Below are positions 1 through 9,297 of a DNA stretch of 64,000 nucleotides, piece after piece. Within the stretch, counting starts at the first letter, position 1; each line of letters begins with the position of its first letter. The notes below the pieces were generated by a model. That model did no database searches. It was not told where the DNA came from and saw only the letters and a program-made list of their open reading frames with translations. Position numbers and translations under genes: made by a program. Location: assembly GCA_034440575.1 (NCBI GenBank), contig JAOTOL010001453.1:1035415-1099414 (forward strand). Direction: 5' to 3'. Source of the DNA: Imbricaverruca yamaguchii. Taxonomy: Eukaryota > Arthropoda > Thecostraca > Neoverrucidae.

Positions 1-1147
1 CCCCATCTACCTCCAGTGGTCCTACACTACACTTTTTAGCCTTAAATTTATAGAAGCTAAAGAATCTCTTAGCATTACCTGCTGAACATTCTCGAGCAAA
101 GTTGATTTCAGCAAGTCTTTTAGATGCTCTAACACACCTCCTAACTTTATTTCTAGCTATTCTATATGATTCTAGGTTTAACCCAGAGTTAGTATCTTTT
201 AGTTTCTTGAATGCTTGTTTCTTTGAGTCCAGTAATTGCTTAACTTCCCTAGTCAGCCACGAAGGGTGCTTAACCCTGTTTGATCTAATTTGCCTACTGG
301 GAATGAACCTATCCTGACCCTGAAATAGCTTATCTTTTATCATTGTCCACATTTCATAAGCATCTAAGCCATTCAATATGACTTCCCAATTAATTTCACT
401 TAGGAAGCTCCTGAACTCACTGTAATTCCCTTTTGTAAAATTCGGAATCAATGTTCTGTTGGTTGCTACCCTTCCAACATATAATGAGAAGCGTATAATG
501 TTGTGATCACTATTACCAAAGGTCTCTCCTACGTTAACATTTTGCACAAAATTTTCCTCATTAGTAAGCACTAGATCTAATATTTTATTTTCCCTTGTAG
601 GCTCGTGTATCATTTGAAAGAAGAAATTGTCCTCAAAACAAGCCATGAAACATCTTTCTGATTTGCTTACACCTATTGTTTTGTTTCCCAATCCTGCTAT
701 GTTGAAATCCCCCAACAAAATAGTTCTCTCCTCTACTCTCCTACTTATCTCTTCCTGCATCAGCCTGTCAGTGTTTTCATTCTGGTCTGGAGGTCTATAG
801 AATGCCCCAATCCTAAATTTTGTTCCATTCTTCAGAATTATATCTAACCACAAAGATTCTACTCCTGCACTATGTACTCCATCCTCTATGGAATGACATT
901 TCATTACTTGCCTAACATACAAGAGAATGCCACCTCCTATCCTTGCCTCTCTTTGATAGGCATGCATGTTGTAGCCTGTCAATTCAAATTCTTGCAAGTT
1001 GTCTCCAAACATGCTTTCGTTAACCCATGCTTCTGTTATGCACACCAAATCTAGCTGTTCAGACAACATATATGCATGCAGTTCCCCAATTTTGTTCCTA
1101 ACACTTCTGGCATTGACATAAAAAACATGATAAATTATTCCTTCCAT
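1..1147 (-). CDS. LINE A ORF2, N-terminal endonuclease part (partial)
   Basis: This is the apurinic-like endonuclease domain of a CR1-type ORF2, which nicks target DNA for target-primed reverse transcription. The ATG at 1147-1145 lies 48 bp beyond the ORF1 stop. The protein begins MEGIIYHVFYVNARSVRNK and continues through endonuclease motifs ITEAW, LLGDFN and NSDHN, each with its expected catalytic residue. The frame stays open to the window edge. At bases 1-4 this copy has CCCC (GGGG on the coding strand), whereas the copy at 58909-58911 has only GGG and is frameshifted there, so this copy shows the intact state. The RT domain lies outside the window. Confidence 0.85.
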   Translation of the reverse strand, partial: MEGIIYHVFYVNARSVRNKIGELHAYMLSEQLDLVCITEAWVNESMFGDNLQEFELTGYNMHAYQREARIGGGILLYVRQVMKCHSIEDGVHSAGVESLWLDIILKNGTKFRIGAFYRPPDQNENTDRLMQEEISRRVEERTILLGDFNIAGLGNKTIGVSKSERCFMACFEDNFFFQMIHEPTRENKILDLVLTNEENFVQNVNVGETFGNSDHNIIRFSLYVGRVATNRTLIPNFTKGNYSEFRSFLSEINWEVILNGLDAYEMWTMIKDKLFQGQDRFIPSRQIRSNRVKHPSWLTREVKQLLDSKKQAFKKLKDTNSGLNLESYRIARNKVRRCVRASKRLAEINFARECSAGNAKRFFSFYKFKAKKCSVGPLEVDG

Positions 1148-1195
1148 TGCTTGCTATGCTTCTCTCTTTATCAGCTACATCCCCCCATGTCCTGC

Positions 1196-2071
1196 CTAGT
1201 TTCCCTGTTTCCTGTTGAGAGCCTCCTCATACCTATTGCTGAGCAATTCCACTCCTCTCTTGCTCAGATGTAATCCATCTAAAGCAAACATCTCCGTCCT
1301 CCCCCAAAACTCCCCCCACAAATCCAAGAACTGCACCCCAAGCTCCTTACAAATGTTGGCCACCCTGGTATTGAGCCCAATGGCCCTCGAATACCACTCC
1401 ATGCTTGCATGGACCATAGGGAGGATGGATGTCACCACTCCTCTTTTCCTACTTCCTGCTAAACTACCTATCAAAGCCCTATAGGCTTTCATTGTTTCCT
1501 CTGTATTATTTTTTCCTACATCGTTAACTCCAACCTGCACAATTACCGTTGCACCCTCTCCACTTCCCCTCATTACTCCCTCCAGCCTATCCCTAACATC
1601 TTTCACCTGCGCTCCCGGGTAGCAAACACGCATCCGTCTGCTGGGGTTCTTGCTACAAAATGTTCGATCCATGTACCGAACCCTGGAATCCCCTATGACT
1701 AAAACCTCTCTCTCTCCATCTCTATCTTCAGCCATCTGGTCATCCCCACCTCCGTCCCTCTCATCATTACCTTCCCTCTCCTCCAGTGCATCAAACCTAT
1801 TTTTAATTGGGACGCCCATGTCCACCTTCCTTAGCGCCAGTCGGGTGCTATGGCGCCTTGCCACCTTCCAACTGCCACCATCCCGGACCAAGCCATCCGA
1901 ACTCCCATCAGTCCTCCGCTCGGGCACCCGAGTTGCCTGGCTGGCACCTCCCATGATGGGTCCCGCCACCAAACACTTCAAGCGCTCCACCTCCCCCGTT
2001 AACATATCTAACCTCTTACTCAAGTCCCCAATGATTCCCACACACTTACAATTCCCACAGTCTCCTTCCAT
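1196..2071 (-). CDS. LINE A ORF1 with SGNH-hydrolase (esterase) domain
   Basis: Intact 291-residue ORF1. A short N-terminal Cys cluster (CGNCKC) and a leucine-rich stretch (residues 15-35, possible coiled coil) are followed by a charged, low-complexity linker to about residue 120. An SGNH/GDSL-type esterase domain follows. Block I is GDSR with Ser129, block III is GVND with Asn183, and block V is DGLH with Asp265 and His268, so the whole catalytic set is present. Esterase-containing ORF1 proteins are known from CR1-group LINEs; their role in retrotransposition is not settled. No frame break is visible, unlike the ORF2 of copy 2. The start at 2071 is the first ATG and gives the full Cys cluster. 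Confidence 0.88.
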   Translation of the reverse strand: MEGDCGNCKCVGIIGDLSKRLDMLTGEVERLKCLVAGPIMGGASQATRVPERRTDGSSDGLVRDGGSWKVARRHSTRLALRKVDMGVPIKNRFDALEEREGNDERDGGGDDQMAEDRDGEREVLVIGDSRVRYMDRTFCSKNPSRRMRVCYPGAQVKDVRDRLEGVMRGSGEGATVIVQVGVNDVGKNNTEETMKAYRALIGSLAGSRKRGVVTSILPMVHASMEWYSRAIGLNTRVANICKELGVQFLDLWGEFWGRTEMFALDGLHLSKRGVELLSNRYEEALNRKQGN

Positions 2072-2211
2072 TTTTTTTTTCTTCTTTCTACTCTTAGTAC
2101 TAAGTCTAGTTACTGTAAGCTTGTAAGCCTACAAGTATCTACTGTAATATATCTACAGTAATACAGTAATATAGCCTATAAGTATCTGCAATACACTTTA
2201 ATCCCGTATAA

Positions 2212-2529
2212 TTACACTAGATATGAAGATACCTACTGTAATTTATGCCCACTATTTTAGTCCTAAATCTATCTTAAACTTACACACCAATTTGACACAA
2301 ACTTATTCACTACAGAAGCCTACACCATAGAATTATACACTCTAGAATTACACACTACAGAGCTCACACCACACAAATATACACCACTGGATCAAACACT
2401 GTAGTACCCGTCCACAACAACCATCAATCCTGCAGTTACACTAGGATATGAAGATATACCTAGTGTAATGCTATGCCTACTATCTTAGTCTTAAAATCTA
2501 TCTTAAACTTAAACACCAAATTGACACAG
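2212..2529 (-). repeat. Direct repeats in LINE A 5' leader
   Basis: Two copies of a roughly 90 bp unit lie 224 bp apart (2212-2300 and 2436-2529) upstream of ORF1. Both contain the order ACACTAG, ATGAAGATA, CTATCTTAAACTTA and TTGACACA. Repeated leader units are a known arrangement in some LINE 5' UTRs, where they can carry promoter activity. Promoter function here is inference. Confidence 0.7.
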
Positions 2530-2610
2530 CCAACACCCTTAGAACTTAACGAAATGGCGCTGGGCAGCCTCCCTGGGTTAATATAGCCTAATTTGCTGGT
2601 CAAAAATACT

Positions 2611-3789
2611 TATTTGATAAAAACTGTTGAAATATACGCTCAGAAGCAACCGCTAAATATCTATACACAATTTATCCCAGTACACCGTCCTTTTCCGCAA
2701 CACTTAGCTCGTATGTAGTAGCCCCACCAAACACGTGTTTCCTCCTCAACGCCTGGCGGCAGGATTGTATGATGAATGCTAGCTACATGACTGATGTAGT
2801 TGATGCGCCCCTAAACCCCAATATGATGAATGCTACCTATCCCCAGCTTGATAATGAGTATGGTCAATTTTGAATGTTCAGACATTCCTGTAATGATTCT
2901 GAGATATTGTGGTATTTGGGGAAATTTCTCACTATATTATTTGCTAGTTGGAAAATTAAATATACTAAAAAGCACTTGGTCAGGTACATTTCGCACTTAG
3001 GCATCACTTGCTGTGAAAGCACATGTAATATTATGGCTTTTGTCGCTGTTTTCTTTTTTTAATCATGATACAGCTAATATCACTACTCCCATATCACCTA
3101 CTCTACAACAAAATAAATATGATGCCATCAAGCTTCATTATGGGGCGAAAACGTAAACAATATATGTCATGCGGCGATGCTTGCGTCAAGAGCGCCACTA
3201 TGCAAACACAATCAAGAGTATCTTCACAAGAAATTGCGCATGCGCAGCACGGATGTCCGCCTTCAACACTATGTCCCCCACCAGTGCGCCGAATATTCGG
3301 CAGCATGCAACTGCATGCGTGAAGTGGTGCGCCTGGGTTGATGTTATCTTTGTCGAAGTCGGATCAGACAGTTCTTCTTTTGGTGTGGATGCTGATTATT
3401 CACCAAATCAGTGGGCATATGTGCTCTCATGGTGCCTACGCCCATTGGATATTTCTTGCATATATATTTTTACTTTATAAATTATGAAGGAACATTTTGC
3501 GGCGATCATGCTCAGGTAGCTTAGGCTTGGGGGGACACGAAAGAAACTGAGGGGGACAAATCCCCACTTCACAAATTGAGGAAGGACATCTCCCACCCAG
3601 AGGTTACATATAGTTTGCTAGCTCCTGTTGCTTGCACGTAGCTGGGGTCGGCATAGGAGTCCGTCGGTGCGATACAAAAAAAAACGGTCGGCACCGAGCG
3701 CAGGTCACAGTGAAGGGTTCTCACCACTGTCCGTGTATAGCTACAAGCAGGCGGCTGATCAGTCTTATCAGTCTCAACCTTGAGAGCTT
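2611..3789. other. No gene recognised; unique-looking non-coding DNA
   Basis: AT-rich to 3140, then more GC-balanced. Short open frames on both strands show no family motif or consistent codon pattern. I see no repeat shared with the rest of the window until about 3790, where the inverted-duplication arm begins. Confidence 0.5.
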
Positions 3790-5900
3790 GTGTCCTGACC
3801 AAGGCGATATATACGAGGTGGCGTCATTCCTACTGCGCAGCTTTCTGCTCAGGTCCTTATATGACGTCATCAGGGGTACACTTAATATGGGCCAAGCTGC
3901 TAATACGCTGTCGAATATGCGCAGCGTATGCATAGTACGGGGGATAAAATGAGGATTTAAGAGGTGTAGGTGCAAAACTTAGAGAGCCATAGTCCCGGAG
4001 GGGATCTCTAATACCTTTTATGCACATTATACCCGGAAGAGCGTGCAAAGCGAGGTAGGACAGGTCAAATATGGCAGAGAATTAGCATCTTACCGCGGCA
4101 AAATGCAGTAAGAACGTATCTGATGCGTGGTTGTCGCCATGATGAAATCAGGTGGGGGGTTGAGTCCCCCAATCTGCATCAAATTCAGCATTGAGCCTAT
4201 GGTGCTGCATGTCAGAAGTAATTGACCGAAAAGCCTTTTAACCCCCTCTATATGTGACAGTGCCCCTGATTTAGGAGGCAAGGATGAGGGATCTTTTTTT
4301 TAGATCGACAGGACCATAGGGAGCACGTGAGAGGCAGACATTCCTTTTATGGGGGCATCTGTGAACCTCCGCACCAGCTCAGCAACATTAGTGGAACGTC
4401 CAGAAAACGATTTTGGGGACGCAATGCCTGGAGGTAACAGGAAGGCTTTCAGTCGAGAGGCCCCATTAGCGCCACACGTTAAAATATGGATTGGGGAGGT
4501 GGGTTCACGGCAGTCGTAAGCGGGGGGTTGACCCATCCCAGAAGTTTGAAAAAATTAACTCTAGTTCGGAGGTTACATTCGGCGGATGGACTGGAAAGCG
4601 GTCAGACATGGGGAGGTAAAAGCGGTCAGGCATGTATTGGCAGCATTCCCTAGCAATGCGTTCAGAACTAGATCTGGATGATTAAAAATGCTCCGACACC
4701 TCCGCGTAGTCGACTTAGTCGACTTATGTGCCGGTTTCGTTTCAGAGCATGAATGAAGGATCGCAATCAAAGTTCGTGGAGCAGAGACTTTGCATATCGT
4801 TCTTTCCGATCAATGCTCATAGGCCTCATGATAAATGCAGGCAACAATGAAGTGGCATACGCCACACCTGTTACATAGCAGTACCAGAGTCGGTAGCAGT
4901 GCCAACTGCCGCGAGGACGGGCCATCATAGGAAACGCCGCTTGCCTGCCACTGGCTACAGCGGCAGCAGCAAAACACGCCGACAGGACAGTAGGACCGGG
5001 CGATACGAGGGCAATGTCAAGTGCCGCCAGGACGGGCCGACACAGGGAGCGCTACCGACCCGCCAGTGGTCACAGTTACAACAGCAAAACACGCCAACAA
5101 ATCGGCAGGATCGGGCGGCATGAAACCAATGCGAAGTTCCGCCAGAACGGGCAATACAGGAGGCGCCGCCAGTCCGGCCCTGGTCACGGTGGCAACAACA
5201 AACACGGATACAAAGAGCAGAACCGGGCGAAACGACACGACACACAGCAGAGACGGTGACGCATGGTCGGCAGTGTGAGGGTGGACATCCTATCGCTGGC
5301 TGGTTTCATACTGCGGGTACCTGCCAAGGTACTCACCTCTGCGCTCTGCCGAGCAGAGTTCTTGCGCGGGCAGAGTTCCTGCGCAACCAGCCGATGCACA
5401 CATGCAGCCTAACCCGAGTCAGCCTCCGGCCTCACTCAGATAGGCACACTCCTAGCTCCGGCTGCCGGCAACTAATGACGCCCAAACCGCGCCTCACGAC
5501 GTTGGTGTCGCCTGTGCAAGTTGAGTCCGTGACGAAGCAGACGTCAGAATTCGACCGGTTTGTCATCGCCATCGACACGTATGTGGCATGCAGCGCCCGC
5601 CGCGACCGATGGTGATTAACCAAGAGCTGGACACAATGGTCAGGAGCGTCTCCGGTGCTTCAGACGTCGGATAGCAAAGCGCTATATTGACGCATCATTT
5701 TGTAGGCGACGAAGCCGGCAACGAAGGCAAGGACGTCATGTTCCAGTCCCAGTTTGCTCATGATGGTCGTGTTAAAATCCATAATGTGAATCGAAGTGGC
5801 ATCAAACTAAGTGAACTGGTTCTTTATTTAGCTATACAAAGATAAGATATGATGATAAGTTAGGCAGCATATGAAGGCTCCATATTTTATGGCGGTAGCC
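3790..5900 (+). repeat. Module M, left copy
   Basis: Non-coding 2.1 kb block found inverted at about 40050-42330. It starts near GACCAAGGCGATATATACG and includes a TGACGTCA site close to 3864, a polypurine patch and a GC-rich minisatellite (4900-5240). Long open frames in the GC-rich part occur on several strands and frames at once and reflect base composition and repeat period, not a recognisable protein. It ends where the LINE B fragment begins. I cannot assign it to a transposon class. Confidence 0.75.
4900..5240 (+). repeat. Roughly 114 bp minisatellite, three units
   Basis: The landmark GCCGC(G/C)AGGACGGGCC recurs at about 4910, 5023 and (degenerate) 5137, a 113-114 bp period. Each unit holds an AGCAAAACACGCC-like segment or a derivative of it. 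Because the period is close to a multiple of three, open frames persist on both strands. The same array occurs inverted in the right arm (40940-41280). Confidence 0.75.
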
Positions 5901-6179
5901 AAGTACTATCGGTGACTCAGTAGGAGGAGGACTTTGGTGTTATTCTGAACACAAAATTGGGGGCATCAGAACAGACAAAAGAATCCAGGAAGAAGGCATT
6001 GAGAATGCCTGGGGCAATACATAGGATTATATCATACAGAAGTGAGGAAGTCACCAGGAAGCTTCACTGTGCATGTCAGGCCACATTTGGAATGCTGTCC
6101 AAGCTTGGTCTAGTTATGAAAAAGATTGTTGGCTTTTAGAGAGTACAAAAGTGGGCTACAAAAATGGTCAATGACATAA
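5901..6179 (+). mobile_element. LINE B copy 1, first part (before the DNA transposon)
   Basis: A 5'-truncated LINE B fragment beginning at the block GTAGGCAGCATATGAAGGC. Remnants of ORF2 C-terminal coding are visible (LGASEQTKE-like, then A-Y-RPHLE-like) with several frame breaks. It is cut at 6179 by the DNA transposon and resumes at 9051. The right duplication arm begins its LINE fragment at the same internal base, so the truncation predates the duplication. Confidence 0.85.
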
Positions 6180-6802
6180 GGGTCATTCCACGTCAGATCG
6201 CACAAGAAATTCCCCGACCCCCTCCGATTTTGATAAAAATTGGTACACCTGTAGTACCAAGTAAAAGAACACATCACGCCAACTTTTAGCCCAGAGTGAC
6301 CTCTGGGGTCAGATCTAGAGGTCATCCTAGGTCACGATTTTTTACCGACTTGACATCAATAAATTGCAAGTATCTCATGTGTTATTTAACTTAGCGGAAT
6401 GAAATTGGTGTCAAAGTGCGCAGAAGCCCTGGGCCATTCAGAAATATGGCAAAAGTTCCACGTGACCTCCCCGTGACCTTTGACCTAACCAGGTCAAAAT
6501 ATACAAATATATTTTTATATATGTTTGCCTGCCCCTAATTCGACGAAACGGTGCTATATTAATGGTCGTGATATTATCTAAGAACCTGCAAAAAGAAAGG
6601 CGGAGACTTGAAAACCTTTTTGAGATATCGGCCATTGAGTATTGTCATAGGACCAAATGCATGCATGCCCCGAGGCTATTTACCATATTATCGATGATAA
6701 CTCTGGTTACCTTCGTCCGATTATCGTCAAATTTGTTGGGCAAGTCATCGGTGGCAAACTGAACTATTTTCCAGATTTTCAGGTTGACATGACCTCACAT
6801 GA
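6180..6802 (+). repeat. Left terminal inverted repeat of the 2.87 kb DNA transposon
   Basis: About 620 bp that pairs with the reverse complement of 8411-9050. Landmarks in order are the terminal CATTCCACGTCA block, CCCCTCCGATTTT, a TGACCT cluster, GGCGGAGACTT and TTTTCCAGATTTTCA. The arms have diverged, with small indels. Many TGACCT/AGGTCA hexamers fall inside. Confidence 0.85.
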
Positions 6803-6928
6803 ACTAACATGATCTTGGGAAGTTTGTATTGCCTAAATACATGCAATATTGCAACTTACGTGAATATTCATGGCCATGATATGATTCATGATAACCGAGA
6901 AATCAATAACATTGAGTACCGAAAGTGA

Positions 6929-7807
6929 ACTAATACTGATAGGTCCACCTTAGAGGTGGTTACGCAAACTTCTGAAGATTTTGTGCGATCATTTTGCGAG
7001 CAGCTGGAAATACTTGTACAGCATGATTTTGTCGCCCGTGCCCAAGGCAATTATCTGAAAGGCCTAAAGGAAACACTAGCTCCTGCAGAGGTAATTGTTA
7101 TTGGAGATTTTTCCGAAAACTACGCTATGGTTACACAGGATGAGGTACAGTCCCATCACTGGAACAAACTGCAGGTGACAATCCATCCGTTTGTGGCTTA
7201 TTGGCGAAACAACGCAGGGGACCTCAAACATTTTTCTTACTCTGCCATTTCCGACTGCCTGACGCATGATACTGTGGCTGTCCACCTGTTTCAAGGAAAA
7301 CTCATTGAGCGCCTGGAAGCAGAATTAGGCCAGCGCCCCAAGAAGATATTTTATTTTTCAGATGGGGCTGCCTCGCAATACAAAAATTGTAAGAATTTCC
7401 TAAATTTGGCAGAGCATTCCGTCGACTTTGGAATAGACGCCGAGTGGCATTTCTTCGCAACCGCTCACGGAAAGGGACCGTGTGATGGCATTGGTGGGAC
7501 GTTGAAAAGGTTAGCTAAAAAGGGAAGTCTGCAAGGAACTCTGATTGGGATCCCGGACCAGTTTTATCAGTTTGTAAAAAACCATGCCACCGGCACGTGC
7601 GTGGAGTATTTTCCCAAAACCGAGTGGGTCAAAGAAACCAAAGCGTTGAATGACAGATTCGCAGCTGCTCGCACAATACCGGGAACAAGGAATGTCCATC
7701 GTGTTACTCCGTCTCCACGTAGTGGTATGGTGGTTGTGAGATGGTTTTCCGGCAGCGAGACGGGCCGTGAGGTACGTGTGGCGAAAAAGGTTGGTAGTTC
7801 TTCGTGA
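6929..7807 (+). CDS. DDE-like transposase remnant (DFSENY / SDGAASQYKN family)
   Basis: About 280 codons without a stop, the only long frame inside the element. A stop at 6926-6928 precedes it and no good ATG opens it, so the N-terminus is missing or spliced; counting from 6956, the motifs are IGDFSENY (Asp51), a QDEVQSHHW block, YFSDGAASQYKN (Asp136), and AEWHFFATAHGKGPCDGIGG (Glu163, Asp177). I recall closely similar uncharacterised proteins in many animals. Two invariant aspartates in strand-like contexts fit an RNase H-fold transposase, but which acidic residues are catalytic is inference. The frame ends with low-complexity GSSS. The element may be an autonomous copy that lost its 5' coding part. 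Confidence 0.65.
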   Translation, partial: TNTDRSTLEVVTQTSEDFVRSFCEQLEILVQHDFVARAQGNYLKGLKETLAPAEVIVIGDFSENYAMVTQDEVQSHHWNKLQVTIHPFVAYWRNNAGDLKHFSYSAISDCLTHDTVAVHLFQGKLIERLEAELGQRPKKIFYFSDGAASQYKNCKNFLNLAEHSVDFGIDAEWHFFATAHGKGPCDGIGGTLKRLAKKGSLQGTLIGIPDQFYQFVKNHATGTCVEYFPKTEWVKETKALNDRFAAARTIPGTRNVHRVTPSPRSGMVVVRWFSGSETGREVRVAKKVGSSS

Positions 7808-8410
7808 ATATACGGTACTGCTGTTCAACTTGTTTTATGGTCGCGGCTATTTGCATAGCAGAAACATTTACTGGCCCTCCCGATAAAATGTTAGTACGAA
7901 ACGCACGCGAGCTGAAACAATATATTCAGGCTATAAAAACCGAGGAAACATATTTTTTTGCGAATAACTTTTGCCAAAATAAAGATAGAAATATAATTTT
8001 GTCACAATTCTATTTTCCTCGTCAGGCCGCGTTGATTGATGTATCACATGACTTAGCTAGCTGAACATTTGATCCTGACCCCAGTTTACCTCCAGGTCAC
8101 CCTAAACCGAGGTCAAGTGATGACCTAGCTTGATCATATTATACATCATGATTAACCAGAGGATCTCGATGGCATTAAAATTATTTCTCTATCTTGATTC
8201 TATATAAAGTTATTGACGAAAGTGTGACATGACCTCATAGTGACCTCACGTGACCTTGCAGAGGACACTTGTTCAAAATAAAACTTGGCTCGTTTGGACT
8301 AGCCTAACCTAAAACTAGGTAATATAGCCTGTACGAGCCAAATTCAGCGTTTTTTGTTCAGGACAATATTTTTGTTTCCCTGTTGGCTTGTAATGGAGAG
8401 GTCACTGCCA

Positions 8411-9050
8411 GGTCATGTGAGGTCAGGTCAACTTGAAAATCTGGAAAATAGTTCAGCTTGCCACCGATGATTTGCCCACCAAATTTGACAATAATCGGAC
8501 CAAGGAAACCAGAGTTATCATCGATGATATGGTAAATAGCATCGGGGCATGCTTCGATTTGGTCCTATGGCAATGCCTACTCAAAGGCCGATATCTCAAA
8601 AAAGTTTTAGAGTCTCCGCCTTTCTTTTTTGCACGTTCTTAGATAATATCAGGACCATTAATTCAGCCACGTTTAGTCGAATTAGGGGCAGGCAAACATA
8701 TATAAAAATGCATTTTTATACTTTGACCTCGTTAGGTCAAGGGTCACGGAGAGGTCACGTGCAACTTTTGCCATATTTCTGAATGGCCAAGGGTTTCTGC
8801 GCACTTTAACACCAATGTCGTTCCTCTAAGTTAATTAACATATAATATATATGCATTTGATTGTTGTCAAGTCGGTAAAAATAGGCGACCTAGGATGACC
8901 TCTAAATCTGACCCCAGAGGTCACCGAGGGCTGAAAGTTGGCGTGTGAGGTTCGTTCACTTGGCACTACAGGTGTATCAATTTTCATAAAAATCGGAGGG
9001 GGTCGGGTTCAAAATAGCCAATTCTTGTGCGATTTGACGTGGAATGCCCC
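8411..9050 (-). repeat. Right terminal inverted repeat of the 2.87 kb DNA transposon
   Basis: Mirror of 6180-6802. It carries the same landmarks in inverse order and ends in ACGTGGAATGCCCC immediately before the second ATAA. Confidence 0.85.
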
Positions 9051-9297
9051 ATAAGCAACCTGGCATATGAGGAAAGATTGAAGGAATTGGATATGTTTCC
9101 ACTTAGATATAGGAAGCTGAGAGATCTCATTGAGGTCTTTAAAATTGTTCATGGTCAGGAGAATGGATATATCAGGTAAATATTTGAATCTAACGGAAAT
9201 GATGCCATTAAAGTTCGTCACTTCAAAATTCAAGTTAACTTCAGCAAGAGAAGGTTCGCACGGTTTTTCTTCACCAACAAGGTAATAGAACTGCAAA
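9051..9297 (+). mobile_element. LINE B copy 1, second part
   Basis: Continuation of the fragment interrupted at 6179. It matches the ORF2 C-terminus of other copies (ATAAGCAACCTGGCATATGAGG onward) as far as the TTCTTCACCAACA block, then stops abruptly at about 9297, where the start of a different LINE B ORF2 begins. The missing 3' part appears to be supplied by 12090-12310 (see findings). Confidence 0.8.

Larger units (their letters stand above)
1..2610 (-). mobile_element. LINE family A, copy 1 (CR1-type), cut by window edge
   Basis: Non-LTR retrotransposon on the minus strand. It carries, in transcription order, a repeat-bearing 5' leader (about 2610-2072), ORF1 (2071-1196) and the start of ORF2 (1147 onward), which leaves the window at base 1. 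The first 1.05 kb is the reverse complement of 57865-58912 with only a few base differences, so the two copies are recent. An SGNH-esterase ORF1 followed by an endonuclease/RT ORF2 is the arrangement known from CR1-group LINEs. The 5' end near 2610 is estimated from where leader-like sequence stops and is uncertain by about 100 bp. Confidence 0.85.
6180..9050. mobile_element. DNA transposon with long TIRs and 4 bp ATAA target duplication
   Basis: A 2871 bp element inserted inside LINE B copy 1. Its ends read GGGTCATTCCACGTCAGATC (left) and GGGGCATTCCACGTCAAATC (right, reverse complement). The flanks carry ATAA at 6176-6179 and 9051-9054. Other LINE B copies have one ATAAGC at the paralogous site (for example 37064-37069 and 11846-11851), which confirms a 4 bp target duplication. 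The inverted arms extend about 620-640 bp and the middle holds a DDE-like transposase ORF. Four-bp duplications occur in Sola1/Sola2 and Ginger superfamilies; the ends do not begin TGT as in Ginger, so Sola-like is my tentative placement. Confidence 0.88.

Noticed and set aside
872..1054. 60-codon plus-strand open frame at the left edge, duplicated at 58041-57856
   Set aside because: It is the antisense shadow of the LINE A endonuclease in both copies.
4899..5615. Arg/Gly/Thr-rich open frames in module M
   Set aside because: Frames exist on both strands, follow the 114 bp repeat and are not kept with the same boundaries in the right arm.
7804..8064. Second gene in the 2.87 kb DNA transposon
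   Set aside because: 86-codon AT-rich frame without motifs; more likely the decayed 3' side of the transposase region.
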